NCBI RefSeq assembly: GCF_041260155.1
Contig: NC_091938.1
Location: 15,615,719-15,679,718 of the forward strand
Direction of reading: 5' to 3'
From: Ptychodera flava
Taxonomy: Eukaryota > Hemichordata > Enteropneusta > Ptychoderidae
DNA: 64,000 bases
Of this stretch, positions 21,926 through 56,414 are shown one piece after another (within the stretch, counting starts at the first letter, position 1; each line of letters begins with the position of its first letter). The notes below the pieces were generated by a model, which saw only the letters and a program-made list of their open reading frames with translations, ran no database searches and had not been told where the DNA came from. The translations under genes were made by a program, and so were the position numbers.

Positions 21926-22278
21926 GTAGAACGCACCTCGGGGACAGACATTCGGACTCTCAAACTTTTACAATTCTCTTCTGATATACCACATGTGGGG
22001 GTTCATTTTAAAGCTCTTGGTGAAAGAAAACTTTTCACCGGCTTACTTTTTCGAAATTCGAAAATTTTTATTTTTCTCCATAGAGTTAACACAGGGATGG
22101 CGGCCATTTTGAATTTCTAATATCGGTAAATCTTGGGTAATTGTTTTCTCTAGTACCAAAATTTGCACGGTGACCCCCTATTTGTATTCTTGATTTTGAA
22201 AGAGAATGATTAAAAGATTCCTTGAGGAAAGTTATAGCAAAAGTTTAAGTCTTTCACTTTCGAGGTGCATATTACCCT
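21926..22278 (+). mobile_element. MITE family A, copy 6 (best preserved single copy)
   Basis: Starts 'gtagaacgcacctcggggac' and ends 'tttcgaggtgcatattaccc', about 353 bp. Internal blocks 'aaagctcttggtgaaagaaa' and 'agagttaacacagggatggc' are shared with copies 1 and 4. Confidence 0.82.
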
Positions 22279-22279
22279 A

Positions 22280-23115
22280 AATCACTGTTATTGGATAAGT
22301 TGGTACTCTTAAAATTAGAACATTTTGCTAACGTCTCTTCCGGCCCCCTGCCCTGCTCGTTTCCAAAAGTAAATAGTAACGGGTGTTTTTCCGACAGCTG
22401 TCTTAAGAAACTATACAACGACCTTATCGACCGAACGAGGACAGCTTGAAATTGATGAAGGTTTACTTGACATCCCAACAATTTTCTAAAACTTACATAT
22501 ACGTTGATTATCAGTCGTAGTTTATTTGTTATAGTACTTTTTAAATTTGTGCTCGATCTGATACTTTCATTCTAAAGTGAGAGATAGTGTGCGGTTGAGA
22601 AACATTTTATGTAATACTTGTTTGAAGTTATAACGACTGTCATTCTCGGACAAGCTAGAAGTCAGGACATTGTTGAAATGTAAATTGCTCTCTCAGCAGT
22701 TTCAAGAAATATTAAAACGTCTTAGCCGTCTGAACGGCGAATGGTCATAGTTTCAGTAACCTGTTTCCACAACAAATCACATAACTTACTGGTACATGGG
22801 CAACTTTAAAAACTCCCGTGCTGATACGACGCAGTTATTCTCCTCATAAGTTTGCAGTAAGTGATTCCACATTTTATGAGTTTGAAGCAGTTTCTTGTTT
22901 CCTGTAGTGCGATATGAAAAAGAGACAATGGGGTATATAAGATAAGGAACATGTCAAATACAGTGCAATTTATGGTATAGCAAACTAAGATTGCTGAGAT
23001 AATGCCTTTACTTTTATTTGTCTATATTGCTTTATGAGGACTACATCCTTGTAGATATCGAAATAAAAATATAGTGATCAGAAGAAAAAAACATGGAACT
23101 GCTAGTAAATATACA
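22280..23115. other. non-coding DNA, nothing recognised
   Basis: No coding signal or repeat seen. Confidence 0.45.
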
Positions 23116-23117
23116 TT

Positions 23118-23332
23118 TAACACGATTGGAACTAATTTGGGATAATTGGATCTTTACATTTTTCAAATTTCTTAAAAATGTTAGGTGCCCTATAGCTGAA
23201 TGTTGCAATATTACAAATAACTCATAAAAACAAGTGTATAACTTAACAAGAAAAGCAGATGAGCTTACATTTGCAGATTAAACCGACATTACTTCACCAT
23301 CCAATTATCCCAAATTAGTTCCAATCGTGTTA
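23118..23332. mobile_element. mariner-type MITE with perfect 32-bp inverted repeats
   Basis: Left arm 23120-23151 begins ACACGATTGGAACTAATTTG; the right arm 23299-23330 is its exact reverse complement. TA flanks both ends (23118-23119 and 23331-23332), as expected for Tc1/mariner insertion. The 147-bp interior is AT-rich and has no gene. Confidence 0.85.
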
Positions 23333-23334
23333 TT

Positions 23335-24225
23335 TTTAAACATTTCTGCAAATAAAGTGAACATGGACTTAACAGTGTTATTGAAATGACTCCTTAAGAA
23401 GCAACCTTAAAATTAGGCCACTGTTCAGTATAATCTATATGGATTGTATTTGACATGGTGTCAGATGAGTATAGTTAAACATTGGTGATACAGCAGGATT
23501 TCAACGTACAAAAATGTATTTACCAAAATATACAAAAGAGATTTTTGAGTATAAACTATGATCTCTATACGCTTAGGTCTGGAAATGATGTTTTTTGTTT
23601 TTAAGTGCCAATAATCTGTAATGGGGCTAGTATGCGGTACGGTGAGAGACAAATGAATATGGCGTGGGTCGTCTCCTGCGATCGAAGTATAAAAAAACGC
23701 TTTTCGTGCTGTTTCGAAGCACGTGAGTAGAAGAGTAATTGTCATTTCGATTATTGACCATGGTCTTGTAACACAAAAGAAGAATACAATCTCATATATT
23801 TCAAATCTTTTGTGGTAGCAGGCGGTTTTAAGGTCAGAGCAAACCAGTGCAGGTCTGCATCAAGCTGGACTGATGGAGGTAGAATTCTATGGTTCAACAC
23901 CCCTGTACTGTGATTGCTATGGTGCAAAGCCGAGTTTCTGTGCTTTGTTTGTGCATTCATGGCACTGTTAAATATGAATAGCAAAACCATCGTTTACAGA
24001 GATAAGTGTGAGCATTTCTTTGAAATTCGCCAGTTGCTTCAGAGTTGTGACAAAATACTCAAATGTCATGTAATCTGTACGTGTGCCCACAGTGGCCAAG
24101 AATTAAAATAACACCAGGGCACATACAAAATCATTAGTTCCTTGTGGAAATATGCAGCTAAATATGCATGTATTTGTCTTTATCGTCAATGTATTCTGCG
24201 TGTAAGCTTTTTTAAATTATTATTC
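23335..24225. other. non-coding DNA, nothing recognised
   Basis: Short overlapping open frames only. Confidence 0.45.
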
Positions 24226-24227
24226 AA

Positions 24228-24566
24228 GGGAGCCGCCATAATTTACAGTCGGGGGATCGAGGTTCAGCTTTGTCCTACATCCTGTGAAAAATTTGAGTAA
24301 CTGATGTGTGCAATAGTGAAGTCTGGTGCAATCTGAGAGGTGTTTTCAATTTGTTTTTTACTAGTAAATCTGTTAGAACCCCAAAGGGGAGAACACGAGA
24401 GGGGAAGTCCCCTCTCGCATCAAAAATTTTGAGAAGTTGATGTGCAATGGTGCAATATTAGAGGTGTTTCAATTTATTTTGCACCACAAAAATTGAGCAA
24501 CCCCCCTCCCTTGAAGTTTTACATTTTTGAGTGACCCCAGGCCGTAAATAATGACGGCTCCCTCAT
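24228..24566. mobile_element. MITE family C, imperfect inverted repeats
   Basis: Left end GGGAGCCGCCATAATTTACAG; right end in reverse complement GGGAGCCGTCATTATTTACG. The interior has a partial direct duplication ('gatgtgtgcaat...agaggtgttt' and 'gatgtgcaat...agaggtgttt'). The ends resemble the element at 7383. Confidence 0.65.
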
Positions 24567-24857
24567 GGTAATCGCATTGTGCATGTGTTTGATAAAGCAG
24601 TTAACAAAGTAAGTAGAACAAAAGAAGTCTATTCAACACCATGTTGGACACTACTTGCAAACAATCTACAGAATTTCATATTTGTTAATTGTATTAATTG
24701 CTATTATCAAACTGTTTCAGTGCTTTATCACAATTTTTGGCATAAACCTGCATTATGCTTGAATTAGAAAGATGCCATTTTGGTGTTGGAAGACATGTCT
24801 TCATTTCACTAACCTTCAATATTCATTGATTTTATTCTTTGTCGGTTTTTCAAAAAG

Positions 24858-25860
24858 ATCGTGTCACTTGAGTGCACGGAGACGTCACGCTGCATTACCC
24901 TTACCCTAATAAGGCTCCAACTTCTCCGTTTCTCATTGGTTTTAATCTTTGTATGCTATCACCAAGTGATTAACGTTTTCAAATCAAAATGTTATCCAGT
25001 CATGTGCAGTTGGAGCATACTGAGTCAGAATTGTGTCACCTGGGTGCACTGAGACTTCATGTTGCACTTCTCTTACCCTCATAAATCTTCGACTTCTAAG
25101 TTTTCTCATTGGTTTTAATCTTTGTATGCTATCACAAACTTATTATAGTTGTCAAATCAAAATTTATGCAGTCATCTGCATTTTGAGCATGCTGAGTCAG
25201 AATTGCGTCACCTAGGTACACGGAGACTTAATGCTACCCTCATAAAGCTTCAACTTCTAAGTTTCCTCATTGGTTTTAATCTTTGTAGGCTATCACAAAG
25301 TGATAAAAGTTTTCAAATCAAAATTTATGCAGTCATCTGCATTTTGAGCATGCTGAGTCAGAATTGTGTCACCTAGGTACACAGAGACTTCATGCTGCAT
25401 TTCCCTACACTAAAAAAGCTGTGACTTCTCCGTTTTCTTACTGGTTTTAATTTTAGTATGCGATTACGAACTGATTATAATTTTCAAATCAAAATTTATG
25501 CAGTCATCTGCATTTTGAGCATGCTGAGTCAGAATTGCGTCACCTAGGTACACGGAGACTTAATGCTACCCTCATAAAGCTTCAACTTCTAAGTTTCCTC
25601 ATTGGTTTTAATCTTTGTAGGCTATCACAAAGTGATAAAGTTTTTCAAATCAAAATTTTATGCAGTCATCTGCATTTGGATCATGCTGAGTCAGAATGTG
25701 TCACCTGAGTACACGGAGACTTATCTTTAGCATTTCTCTGACAAACATTAAGTTTTGACCCCTAAATTTCCTGATTGGTTTTATTCTTTGCATACTATCA
25801 CCAACTGGTTCAGGTTACAAATCTGAATTCCATCAATCTGTCTGCATTTGGAGCATGCCA
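24858..25860. repeat. tandem array, ~160-175-bp monomer, about 6 units (satellite D)
   Basis: Units start near 24862, 25035, 25205, 25366, 25537 and 25698. Each holds 'gtcacctaggtacacggaga', 'cattggttttaatcttt', 'ttttcaaatcaaaatt' and 'gagcatgctgagtcagaatt'. The 25205 and 25537 units are nearly identical, pointing to a higher-order two-unit repeat. Apparent proteins here are repeat artefacts. Confidence 0.88.
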
Positions 25861-25983
25861 AACAGGCACACATCAATCTTGTACAACTACAAGCCTTTGG
25901 GCCCTTGCAAAACTAACGCCCAACTTAACATGATCACGTGGGCGGGATTCTAGAATGCAACAGTTTCAATATGATCGTCTTAC

Positions 25984-26236
25984 TCGTTCCAAACATCGGC
26001 TTTAAATTCTCGCAGATAGGCAGGCAGTATATCAGCTTTTCGTAGCCTATTGGCAAGGGCAACATGGTCGAATTCTTTTAGGAAAGTTTGAAGAAAGTCT
26101 TCCGTAAGTTACAACAGTCTTCCGGGTTACAACAGTTCGTACTTCCTTATAGTCATTTAAGAATATACTCTGCTCCATGGAACCAACTTCCCATAGCACT
26201 TGGTCTGCTCCAACACTGGAAAGCGTCAAGTCGAAA
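25984..26236 (-). CDS. unassigned candidate exon
   Basis: Flanked by acceptor 'gttttcag' and donor 'gtaagac'. One frame reads FDLTLSSVGADQVLWEVGSM then EQSIFLNDYKEVRTVV, and after a frame change EDFLQTFLKEFDHVALANRL, RKADILPAYLREFKADVWN. An 18-bp imperfect tandem duplication ('actgttgtaac' twice) lies at the change. Helical, protein-like, no family recognised. It is not in phase with the last placed HELZ2 exon nor with the first ZU5 exon. Confidence 0.35.
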
Positions 26237-26239
26237 CTG

Positions 26240-27495
26240 AAAACATACTGCTTTCAGAGAGCTTTCCCAGATTAACATTCTTACGCGCCAGTGAGCTTCC
26301 CTGAGGAATACTAGTTGCTTAAAAAATGCAATGTTATGTTATGTATATTATGTTCAAGTTCCAAAAAATAAACAAGGAGATATCATTCTAATGATGCATC
26401 ACGTGTAGGGTTACTGTCAGTCAGAGCTATTGTCAGTCTGTAAACTAGATTCAAAGGACTGAAATTCTAAACAATTAAAAGACTGATATTCCAAACAGTC
26501 GTTTAGTGATGTTACACGATAATGAGAGGAAAAGATTAATTTATATATTGCAGCAAGGCTACAGCAACTAATACGTCAAGCATACGTACTATTAAACGTT
26601 GTTTTACATACAGCTAAAAGAGCGAACCCAAAATGCATGATTGAGCGGGTGATAATATTATTGTTGAAGTATAACATGAACTATGATCATATACCATGCC
26701 CACATTGCCTCATCCTAGTGACATTTACCGTAAAATATCAGCCGCAATATTTCACGGTAAACGTCGACATATGCACGATAAACGTCATCAGTTTTTGAGT
26801 ATTCCCAAACTACATTTGCAATGCGATGGTTAACAACGTTAAGAAAATGGCTGCCGCTCTCCGCCTGCGAAGCGATGTCGCCGACGTAAAAATTTGAAGG
26901 GCTTTGAGAACACGGATATTTTGGGTTGCTAAATACGGAAATAACATGTTGAGTCTTGTAATATTTTCCCATGATTTTTCTGTTAAAGTTCTTGTATTTT
27001 TTTAGACAAGCTCTAGCAAACATTCTGCCGTTCGCACGGCACGGCCTACCTCCGAACAGGTAGTGAGCGTGTGGCGTGACAGCGATGTCGCGCGCGCGAC
27101 ACCTGTTGACATGGCAACTCTCAGTGTAAACAAGCAAAAAGGCGGCCCATCTCAGTGCCTTAAGATGACCAAGCGCGATCGAACTTAGTTTAATTTAAAG
27201 CAAATGAGATTTTGATCGGTTACAACTGTAACAGCATATTGCACCTTTAAAAAATCCCCCTTGTACGACAATTCTTGAATACCGGTGTATTTTTCTTGGG
27301 TTCATTGAGATATTGAGGACTCGCACGATGTCGTGCGTGATGTTGACTTCTTGGTATAGTTTATGAATGAAACCTGTTCACACAAATATGTTGATATTTA
27401 TGCGCAAAGCATAATAAAGTAAAGCCAGGAAAATTTAAGGTTTTTCATAAGTATTAGTAAAATTCGGGGCATGGGTAGGCCTATATGATAAATCG
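26240..27495. other. non-coding DNA; one 140-codon open frame of doubtful status
   Basis: The minus-strand frame 26715-27137 has no recognisable domain. The higher GC around 27000-27120 (several CGCG) could be a promoter region, but no other promoter element is visible. Confidence 0.35.
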
Positions 27496-27500
27496 GTTAT

Positions 27501-27640
27501 TACCCAATATCGCCTGTTCCTTGTGTCGTATCAGCATTCGTGTCATTTGTGCTGCATCAGACACTTGACTTCGTCTCATGTGTGACGCAGCACAAATGAC
27601 ACTCATGCTGATACGACACAGGAACAGACGATATTGGGTA
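27501..27640. repeat. foldback (inverted repeat) with ~58-bp arms
   Basis: Left arm TACCCAATATCGCCTGTTCC... and right arm ...GATATTGGGTA pair nearly perfectly around a short centre (about 27560-27582). A second palindrome (ccgtggtatat / atataccacgg) follows at 27706-27732. Likely a foldback or MITE-type element. Confidence 0.75.
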
Positions 27641-27961
27641 TTATATAATACCAGTATATTGATGGCGCAAATACAGCGATCTGATTGGTCGAGACGCGAA
27701 AAGAACCGTGGTATATTGGCGATATACCACGGCTGGCATACGCACGAGCTCTCAGCTTGAGCAAAAATATGTTTTTTGTCGTTCCTCGCCAGAATTTCAA
27801 CATACTGTTATGATATAATAGCAATAAATCACACCCAGCAACGGTATACCACTCGAGTTTGACCAGTTCTTAATATCACTCAAGTCCTACCAAGTGAACA
27901 AAGTTTTTATTATGAGATATACATACCTGCTTTTCAAGTGCCAAAAATCGATGTGACTTAC

Positions 27962-50693
<22,732 letters not shown>

Positions 50694-50799
50694 CTGTCGA
50701 TAGATACATGAGGAGAAATAAACAGTGATGGCAAAATCAGAATGTTTCAATTGAAATGTAAATCCATACATGTCAGCACGTTTTGTACACTGGCTTCCC

Positions 50800-51115
50800 T
50801 ATAATAGTGTATTACTTTTGACTGGTCTTACCTTTTTCGAAGTTACAGTAATCCTTTTCAATTAGTAATTAATCGACAGGAGATCAACACCACGTTTCAT
50901 CAAATTGATGAAGTATTTTTGGACATATCACTCTAATTAGGAAAGTTCAATAGATATTTAGATATTCAAATGAAAAATTAATTAATAATCTTTACTTCAT
51001 ATAAAGTAATGTGAGCTCATCTGTACCAAATTTAATGAATTTGATGAACCATATCTAAACATATCAGGCTAATAACGAAAATTCATTAAATGTGCAAATC
51101 AGCAGTTAATTGACA
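50800..51115. repeat. two diverged ~130-bp direct repeats
   Basis: 'catcaaattgatgaa...acatatca..ctaat' recurs as 'atgaatttgatgaa...acatatcaggctaat', followed each time by 'gaaa.ttca'. Old tandem duplication, upstream of the first helicase exon. Confidence 0.5.
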
Positions 51116-51149
51116 CGATAGTAGTATAGAACGGCACCGTACACTCTCA

Positions 51150-51560
51150 TTCGGGTCCGTGGCGCGGTGGCGCGTGTGGCGCGGACCCCCTAGCTTACCC
51201 CAAAAAGTGTGGCGCGCCCAATTTGGGTCCGTGGTAAAGTGGCGCGGGAGGCACCTGACCCCCTAGTTTACCCCCAAAAGGTGTGGCGCGCCCAATTTGG
51301 ATCCGTGGCGCTGTGGCGCGGTCCCCCTAGCTTACCCCAAAAAGTGTGGTGCGCCCAATTTGGGTCCGTGGCGTGTGGCGCGGACCCCTAGCTTACCCGA
51401 AAAAGTTAAAATGTGTCACCTAAGCCCTTGGTTTGACTGGAAAGCTTGCAATCGTGGCGCACCCTCTCCTCCCTCAAATTTAGGAACAAAGCAAGGGGGC
51501 GCGTGTGGTATCGGACCCCCTAACTTCCCAAAGAAAAATCGTGTGGCTCCCTTTTTTACA
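51150..51560. repeat. GC-rich minisatellite at the Polinton's left side
   Basis: About four units of ~70-80 bp with 'tttgggtccgtggcg', 'ccccctagcttacccc' and 'gtgtggcgcgcccaa', then a fading fifth unit. GC content is far above that of its surroundings. Polinton ends often hold tandem repeats, so this may be part of the terminal repeat. Confidence 0.7.
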
Positions 51561-51754
51561 CTTAATCCTGATTGCTTTATTTGAATTTTGAAAGTTGAGA
51601 TAGATGGTCCTCCATTACCTAATATGTAAAGTTTGCACACGTCCCATTTCAAACTGATCACCTGATTGGTTCATTTGAAATTATGCAAATGAGGACAATT
51701 TTTAAAAGAGATCAGGGCCACTCAGGGCCTCATTCGAGCTCTGACCTTTGACAA

Positions 51755-52809
51755 GTGCAGACACATACAGCTATGGCAACCTGTGACCTTACACCGAGCC
51801 AGTGTCAGCAAGGATGGCGCAAATGTTATTCAGCGAGGGTCGAGAAGCCCTATTACTTCAATATAAAAACCAATGAAAGCCGATGGTCAATGCCTGGTGT
51901 CCCAGAAGGTTTTGATGAGCCTGCAGCCAGTTCCCCTGGCAACCACAGTCCCACTCTTCCTGAGCCTGCCCAAGAACCACCATCAACACCCCTTCTGTTC
52001 GATTCTCAAAGTACAGATGTGACAGATAGCCAGTCAGTACTCCCAAGTGCACTCCAGACCCATCACCAGTGATGTCAACACTCAAACAGGTGAGAAGGAG
52101 TTTCGATTTCAACTTTCTTCAATGGACACATCTGCTAGGCTTGTTAGTGTCAAGATGTACAAGGAAGTGCCTATGTTGGAATTCGTGAGTTCTTTAAGCA
52201 GGAGAAGACTGAGCAGTTGATACAACCAAGAAAGGTATTACATTAAGACTGATGAATGGTGTCAGTTAAAATGTATCATAGGGAGAGTTGATGATGCTGT
52301 CCAGATGCTGACCTGTAGTTAATTCATTCTATTCCAGAGTACACTCCACCCCCATCCCCAACGATCTGGATAGGAAAGTGGCACGCAAGCTGGTGAAATA
52401 CATCTATGCGAAATTTATCTCACAGGAAGTTGATAAACTCGTGAGTGAAAACTGTGAGGGATGTCAACATGACTATCTGTCCCAGAGGGAACATGAGTGT
52501 CTACATTATGGTTGCACACCTGCTGGACAGAGGGAAGTGATTTCCAAATACTTTGGAGCTGCTGCTGAACGGATCGACATGTCTGTAGTGGAAAGATCTG
52601 TCCAGGAAGTTGCAGAGATCTGTAACCTCCAAATGGACTTTGGATTGATTGACCTTGACGAATTGCTGCACTTACTGTGTTATCGATGGGCCGATGATCC
52701 AGAGGGATGCTTTGAAGCCTTGATGGACAATATTACTGTGTACGGAATGGTTCTCTGCAATGACATTATCGAGTCCATGTGTGCAACAAATGGATCTTCT
52801 AGTTGTTAG
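51755..52809 (+). mobile_element. WW-domain and Cys-motif coding stretches, probable Polinton cargo
   Basis: Two open stretches on the plus strand, 51755-52072 and about 52330-52809. The first has a WW domain (GWRKCYSARVEKPYYFN, then SRWSMP) like that of PCIF1. The second carries NCEGCQHDYLSQREHECL, a C-x2-C-x(n)-H-x-C motif that I recall from proteins linked to Polinton-type elements in invertebrates, followed by a helical region. Host origin is possible. Treated as part of the fossil element. Confidence 0.5.
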
Positions 52810-53319
52810 GATTTCGGCGATGTTTTCAATTGTATCAGTCAATGTTCAAAGTTATTTACCGCATCTTTAGCTTCGAGTTGCTATTTTTTTTTTTTTGATG
52901 TTCTTTTTTTTTGAAAGGTTAAGCATGCAATGAATTCCTTGAAGTTTCTTCTCGGACTTTTTCAGTATAACAAGAACACTGCGGACACTTGCAACTTGTT
53001 GTATTCCGTTTCATGATTGTGTTATATAAAGTTTTGCATTTAAGAAAAGAAATGTGCTGTTCAGACTTAAAAATGAAAAAACTTGTCAGTCTACAGTCTT
53101 TGTGTGAGAGAGAGAGAAGTGTGGATGATTGATTATGTTTAACTACCCCCTTACCCCCCGTCCGCTAAACCAACCCTTGAAAAAAAAGGGGGGGATAAAA
53201 AATGATACACACTGGCAATGTTTTCAACTGAACAACTTTTTAAAAATTTATTCAAATGCTAACACCAATGCAAATATACAAAGAACAACTAACTTGCAAT
53301 GAAAAGCAAACAGCAAATT

Positions 53320-53855
53320 CTAACGCTTCTTTAAAAAGGTAACATCATAAACATCAAAATCAAAACCTGTCAGTTTCTCGATAAAATCATTGACAAGAAA
53401 GTCATTGAAAGTCAAATCTTCAGTGAATTGCTTCACAATGTTTGGCATGGACCATCCCCGGCACCGATGCAGCAGATAATAGAGAACGTACTGTCCACAT
53501 ACTGAAGAAAGGGGTCCTTGGAGTCTCTGCCTGTTATAGATCCAGTCAAGAGAGTTTCTTTTCAGGAATGTCTCGAAAGGTGTCTTGATGGGTGGACATC
53601 CATAGGAATCGAAATATTCCCCATTGTTGCTATCCACAAAGTAGAAAGCCACCCAATGTTTTCCTGGTTTGGTACTGGGATCCACATTGGCAACAAAAGC
53701 GGCAGGAAAGGATTTGAGTTTGGCCTGGGTAACTTATCAGAGGCTCTCACCCCACCAAAAGAGGATCCGTGTACTGATCTGCAAGCAAGATCTCCCTGAG
53801 CTTGAGAGTGTCCATTCTTCTCTCGTGTGATGTTCGTCCAATGATCAGGGATCAA
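53320..53855 (-). mobile_element. Polinton part: adenain-like cysteine protease, broken
   Basis: Open stretches with the adenovirus-protease pattern, including a GKHWVAFYF segment and VCGQYVLYYLLHRCRG. In this family the enzyme matures capsid proteins. It lies directly downstream of the capsid gene on the same strand, the usual Polinton arrangement. Confidence 0.78.
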
Positions 53856-55183
53856 AAGTCAAACAGGACGTTGCGATCTCTGTCAATTTCAATGACATTG
53901 TCCAGCTCGCCATACACGAGTAAATTCACCGTATTTGGCAGGGCTTGTCTGAACTGCAGTTCGATGCCCAAGTTGCCTTCTTTGACCAGGTTCAAAGGTC
54001 CTTCGTCAGCAGACAAGTCAGGTGTGAGAGCAAAGGCAAACAGTGTGTATCCATTGTCGTATTCATAGCAATTGGTGTTGATTCCTTCATCCCGACCTGT
54101 TTTATTCGTCGCTGTAAACAGGGAATAGTAGGCCATGATGAATGATTGGCTGCCAGCTTTGGTGAAGTCCAGTTTCAGAGGTTTGCTTGGCACTTGTTTT
54201 TCACTCACATTTACGACCAGCGATGTCATGTCGTAATGTTTGAAGTTGAAAGGATTCTTCTTGTATGAACCGTTGAAGGCATCGTTGTCTACCAGACCCA
54301 AGACCACTCGTTTAGGTAGCTGTCCCAGAAAGATGTGGTCTTTATTGAACGACATGGTGTCTCCGGGAATGGACAGAACCTTCATCACACAACGATGTAT
54401 AGGATACTTGGACGGTCCCTGCTTTAAAGCTTCTGCATGGCCCAGCTGTACCGACGGACTGAGTTTTATTTTCCTGACCAGTAGTGTGGCTTCAGTGACT
54501 ACAGCTTTGAAGCCTGGATTTTCTGCAGAGCTCACAAGGGAGAAGGCATTCTTACTTCTATTGAGTTTGAGACGTAATTCGACACCATTCATTAGATATT
54601 TGGGCTGAAAGAAGAGATCCGAATGGATGGGTCCTACCATATCGACAACTTGACTGCCAGATGTGAAGGCATATCGGTTTTTCAGTCCCTTGTTCACTTC
54701 TCCACCTGCTTTGGTAGGGTCCACTTCATCCATTTTCAAGTGATAGTCCTTGAAGAATAGGGCTGAACTAATATTGGTGACTTTGGCCTCCTCACCATAA
54801 TTCAACAAGGTCTCCAACATCGCTCGGTAGGGGTAAGTAGGGGAGGGGTTGGATATCATTTTGCCATTGAGGTGTACATCCACTTGGCTGAACAGTGAAT
54901 GGAGCCACAAGTTGACGGGACCCACTGCTGCATCTGCACCGATGTTAGTACCATCGGCTTTTGTAATCTTAGCCTTGATCAGAAGGAGTGTTGAGGACAG
55001 ATCGATGTAGTCTTCCCCTGAACCCGAAATCACAAATTCGATGGGTCCCGATTCCACAATGTGTGTCAGGGGATGCACTTCTTCCCATTGTCCCTCTTCC
55101 ACACTGGTCTGCGTTGGAGGAACTGTGAACAAGTCAAGTTCACTCTTGGTACATTCGCAGGAGTGTTCGTGAAGAAATGCCAT
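53852..55183 (-). mobile_element. Polinton part: major capsid protein (double jelly roll), looks whole
   Basis: 443 codons. The length, the N-terminal acidic segment and the order of segments fit Polinton/adintovirus hexon-like major capsid proteins. It is flanked by protease on one side and core and penton-like genes on the other, as expected. Confidence 0.85.
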
Positions 55184-55194
55184 GATAAAAAGCG

Positions 55195-55647
55195 TCAGTC
55201 AAAAATGTCGGGAGATCTTCTCTGTCGCTTGGCTTTGGAGGAAATGACCCTTCTGCGTGGTGCTCTGCGTTTTATACCACCACCATTGCCTGGGGAGACA
55301 AACTGTCTTAAACCCCTTCCTGTCATCAGGTCTTTGCCAGCCTTCAATAATCGTCTTTTTGCAGAACGCTTCACGTTACGTCCGCTCAGTGCATCGCCTG
55401 CAATGTTGAGTCCTGTTCTCAACATCTGTCTGCCAAGGACTTTGGCGCCTTGTTTGAGCAGTGGCGTGGCTGCGCGGAAGAGTCCACCGAGGATGCCGCC
55501 CAAACCATATCCTCGTTGTATGGCTGCTCCCTGAAACGATGCTCCATTTCCAACCTGATCCAAATAAAACTGCTTGTATGCGGCAGGGTTGTTTTCGTAG
55601 ACTTTCCCTCTGCGAGACATGTTCATAACTACAACAGTGTTGGACAT
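55195..55647 (-). mobile_element. Polinton part: basic core-like protein, looks whole
   Basis: 150 codons with a Gly-rich hydrophobic middle (GLGGILGGLFRAA) and a strongly basic C-terminus, resembling the adenovirus pVI/pX-type proteins found between capsid genes of Polintons. Confidence 0.7.
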
Positions 55648-56339
55648 CGTTTCCTGAAGGCTAATGTCACAATCACTCTCCCACCTTGAAATGGCACTTT
55701 TAGACCCATGTCTTCTCCTATGTAGACTTCTACTGTATCAAATTCACGATGTCTAAGGGGAAGAAAGTATGGAGTGTGGAAGGTGCGGTTGATCATCTGG
55801 CCATGGATCCCTTCCACGTTTTCTATTCTCAGCAGGGGTGCATACACATCTCCGACCAACTGTTCATCCACTAGGTCGCAGTACACATACAGAGAAGAGA
55901 GGTTTCGAACGTTGAGCATGAAAGTTGCATCACTCTTCTGTCTTAAGATGGTATTGGGATAAAATCCCATGAGTTCGGCCAGACCTGGGAGAAAGTGGAG
56001 TCTGGCACCCTCACTCACATCAGCAGTTACTTTCCTGGATACCGAGTCGAAAGTCAACTGGACATTGTCGGGTAAGCCTTGCCCTCTCAGAGTGGTCAGT
56101 ATACTTCCAAAACCATCATAGGAACCTGCAGGTATTTTGACAAGTGTCTCTCTATGGTCCTGATCATTGTACAGGAGCAAGTTCCTACCCTCGACCACAT
56201 TATACCAAGTGAATGGGTAGTGTATTTCCATCAAGGCCACTTCCCAGTTCCCCTGCAGAGAAATGTGTTTGGGTAATTTCACAGTGTAGCCTGTCACAGT
56301 ATTATCCGGAAAGACGTCCATCGATGCATTGCTTGGCAA
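55629..56339 (-). mobile_element. Polinton part: penton-like minor capsid protein, looks whole
   Basis: 236 codons; the start (VFPDNTVTGYTVKLP) and the WEVALMEIHYPFTW segment fit Polinton minor capsid (single jelly roll) proteins. It overlaps the core-like gene by a few codons. Confidence 0.8.
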
Positions 56340-56414
56340 CGTCTAGAAGAAGGGGTATTCAGCCATGATGACCGTTGAGTTCCAAATGTGGTGATTGGTC
56401 AGAGCACCTCCTTA

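Noticed and set aside
24861-25376. Repeated short frames with Thr-Glu-Thr and Leu-Ser-Phe motifs
   Set aside because: Each is the same stretch of the ~165-bp tandem monomer; no start, splice or domain evidence.
26715-27137. 140-codon minus-strand open frame
   Set aside because: No recognisable domain, no phase link to neighbours; left as unexplained non-coding DNA.
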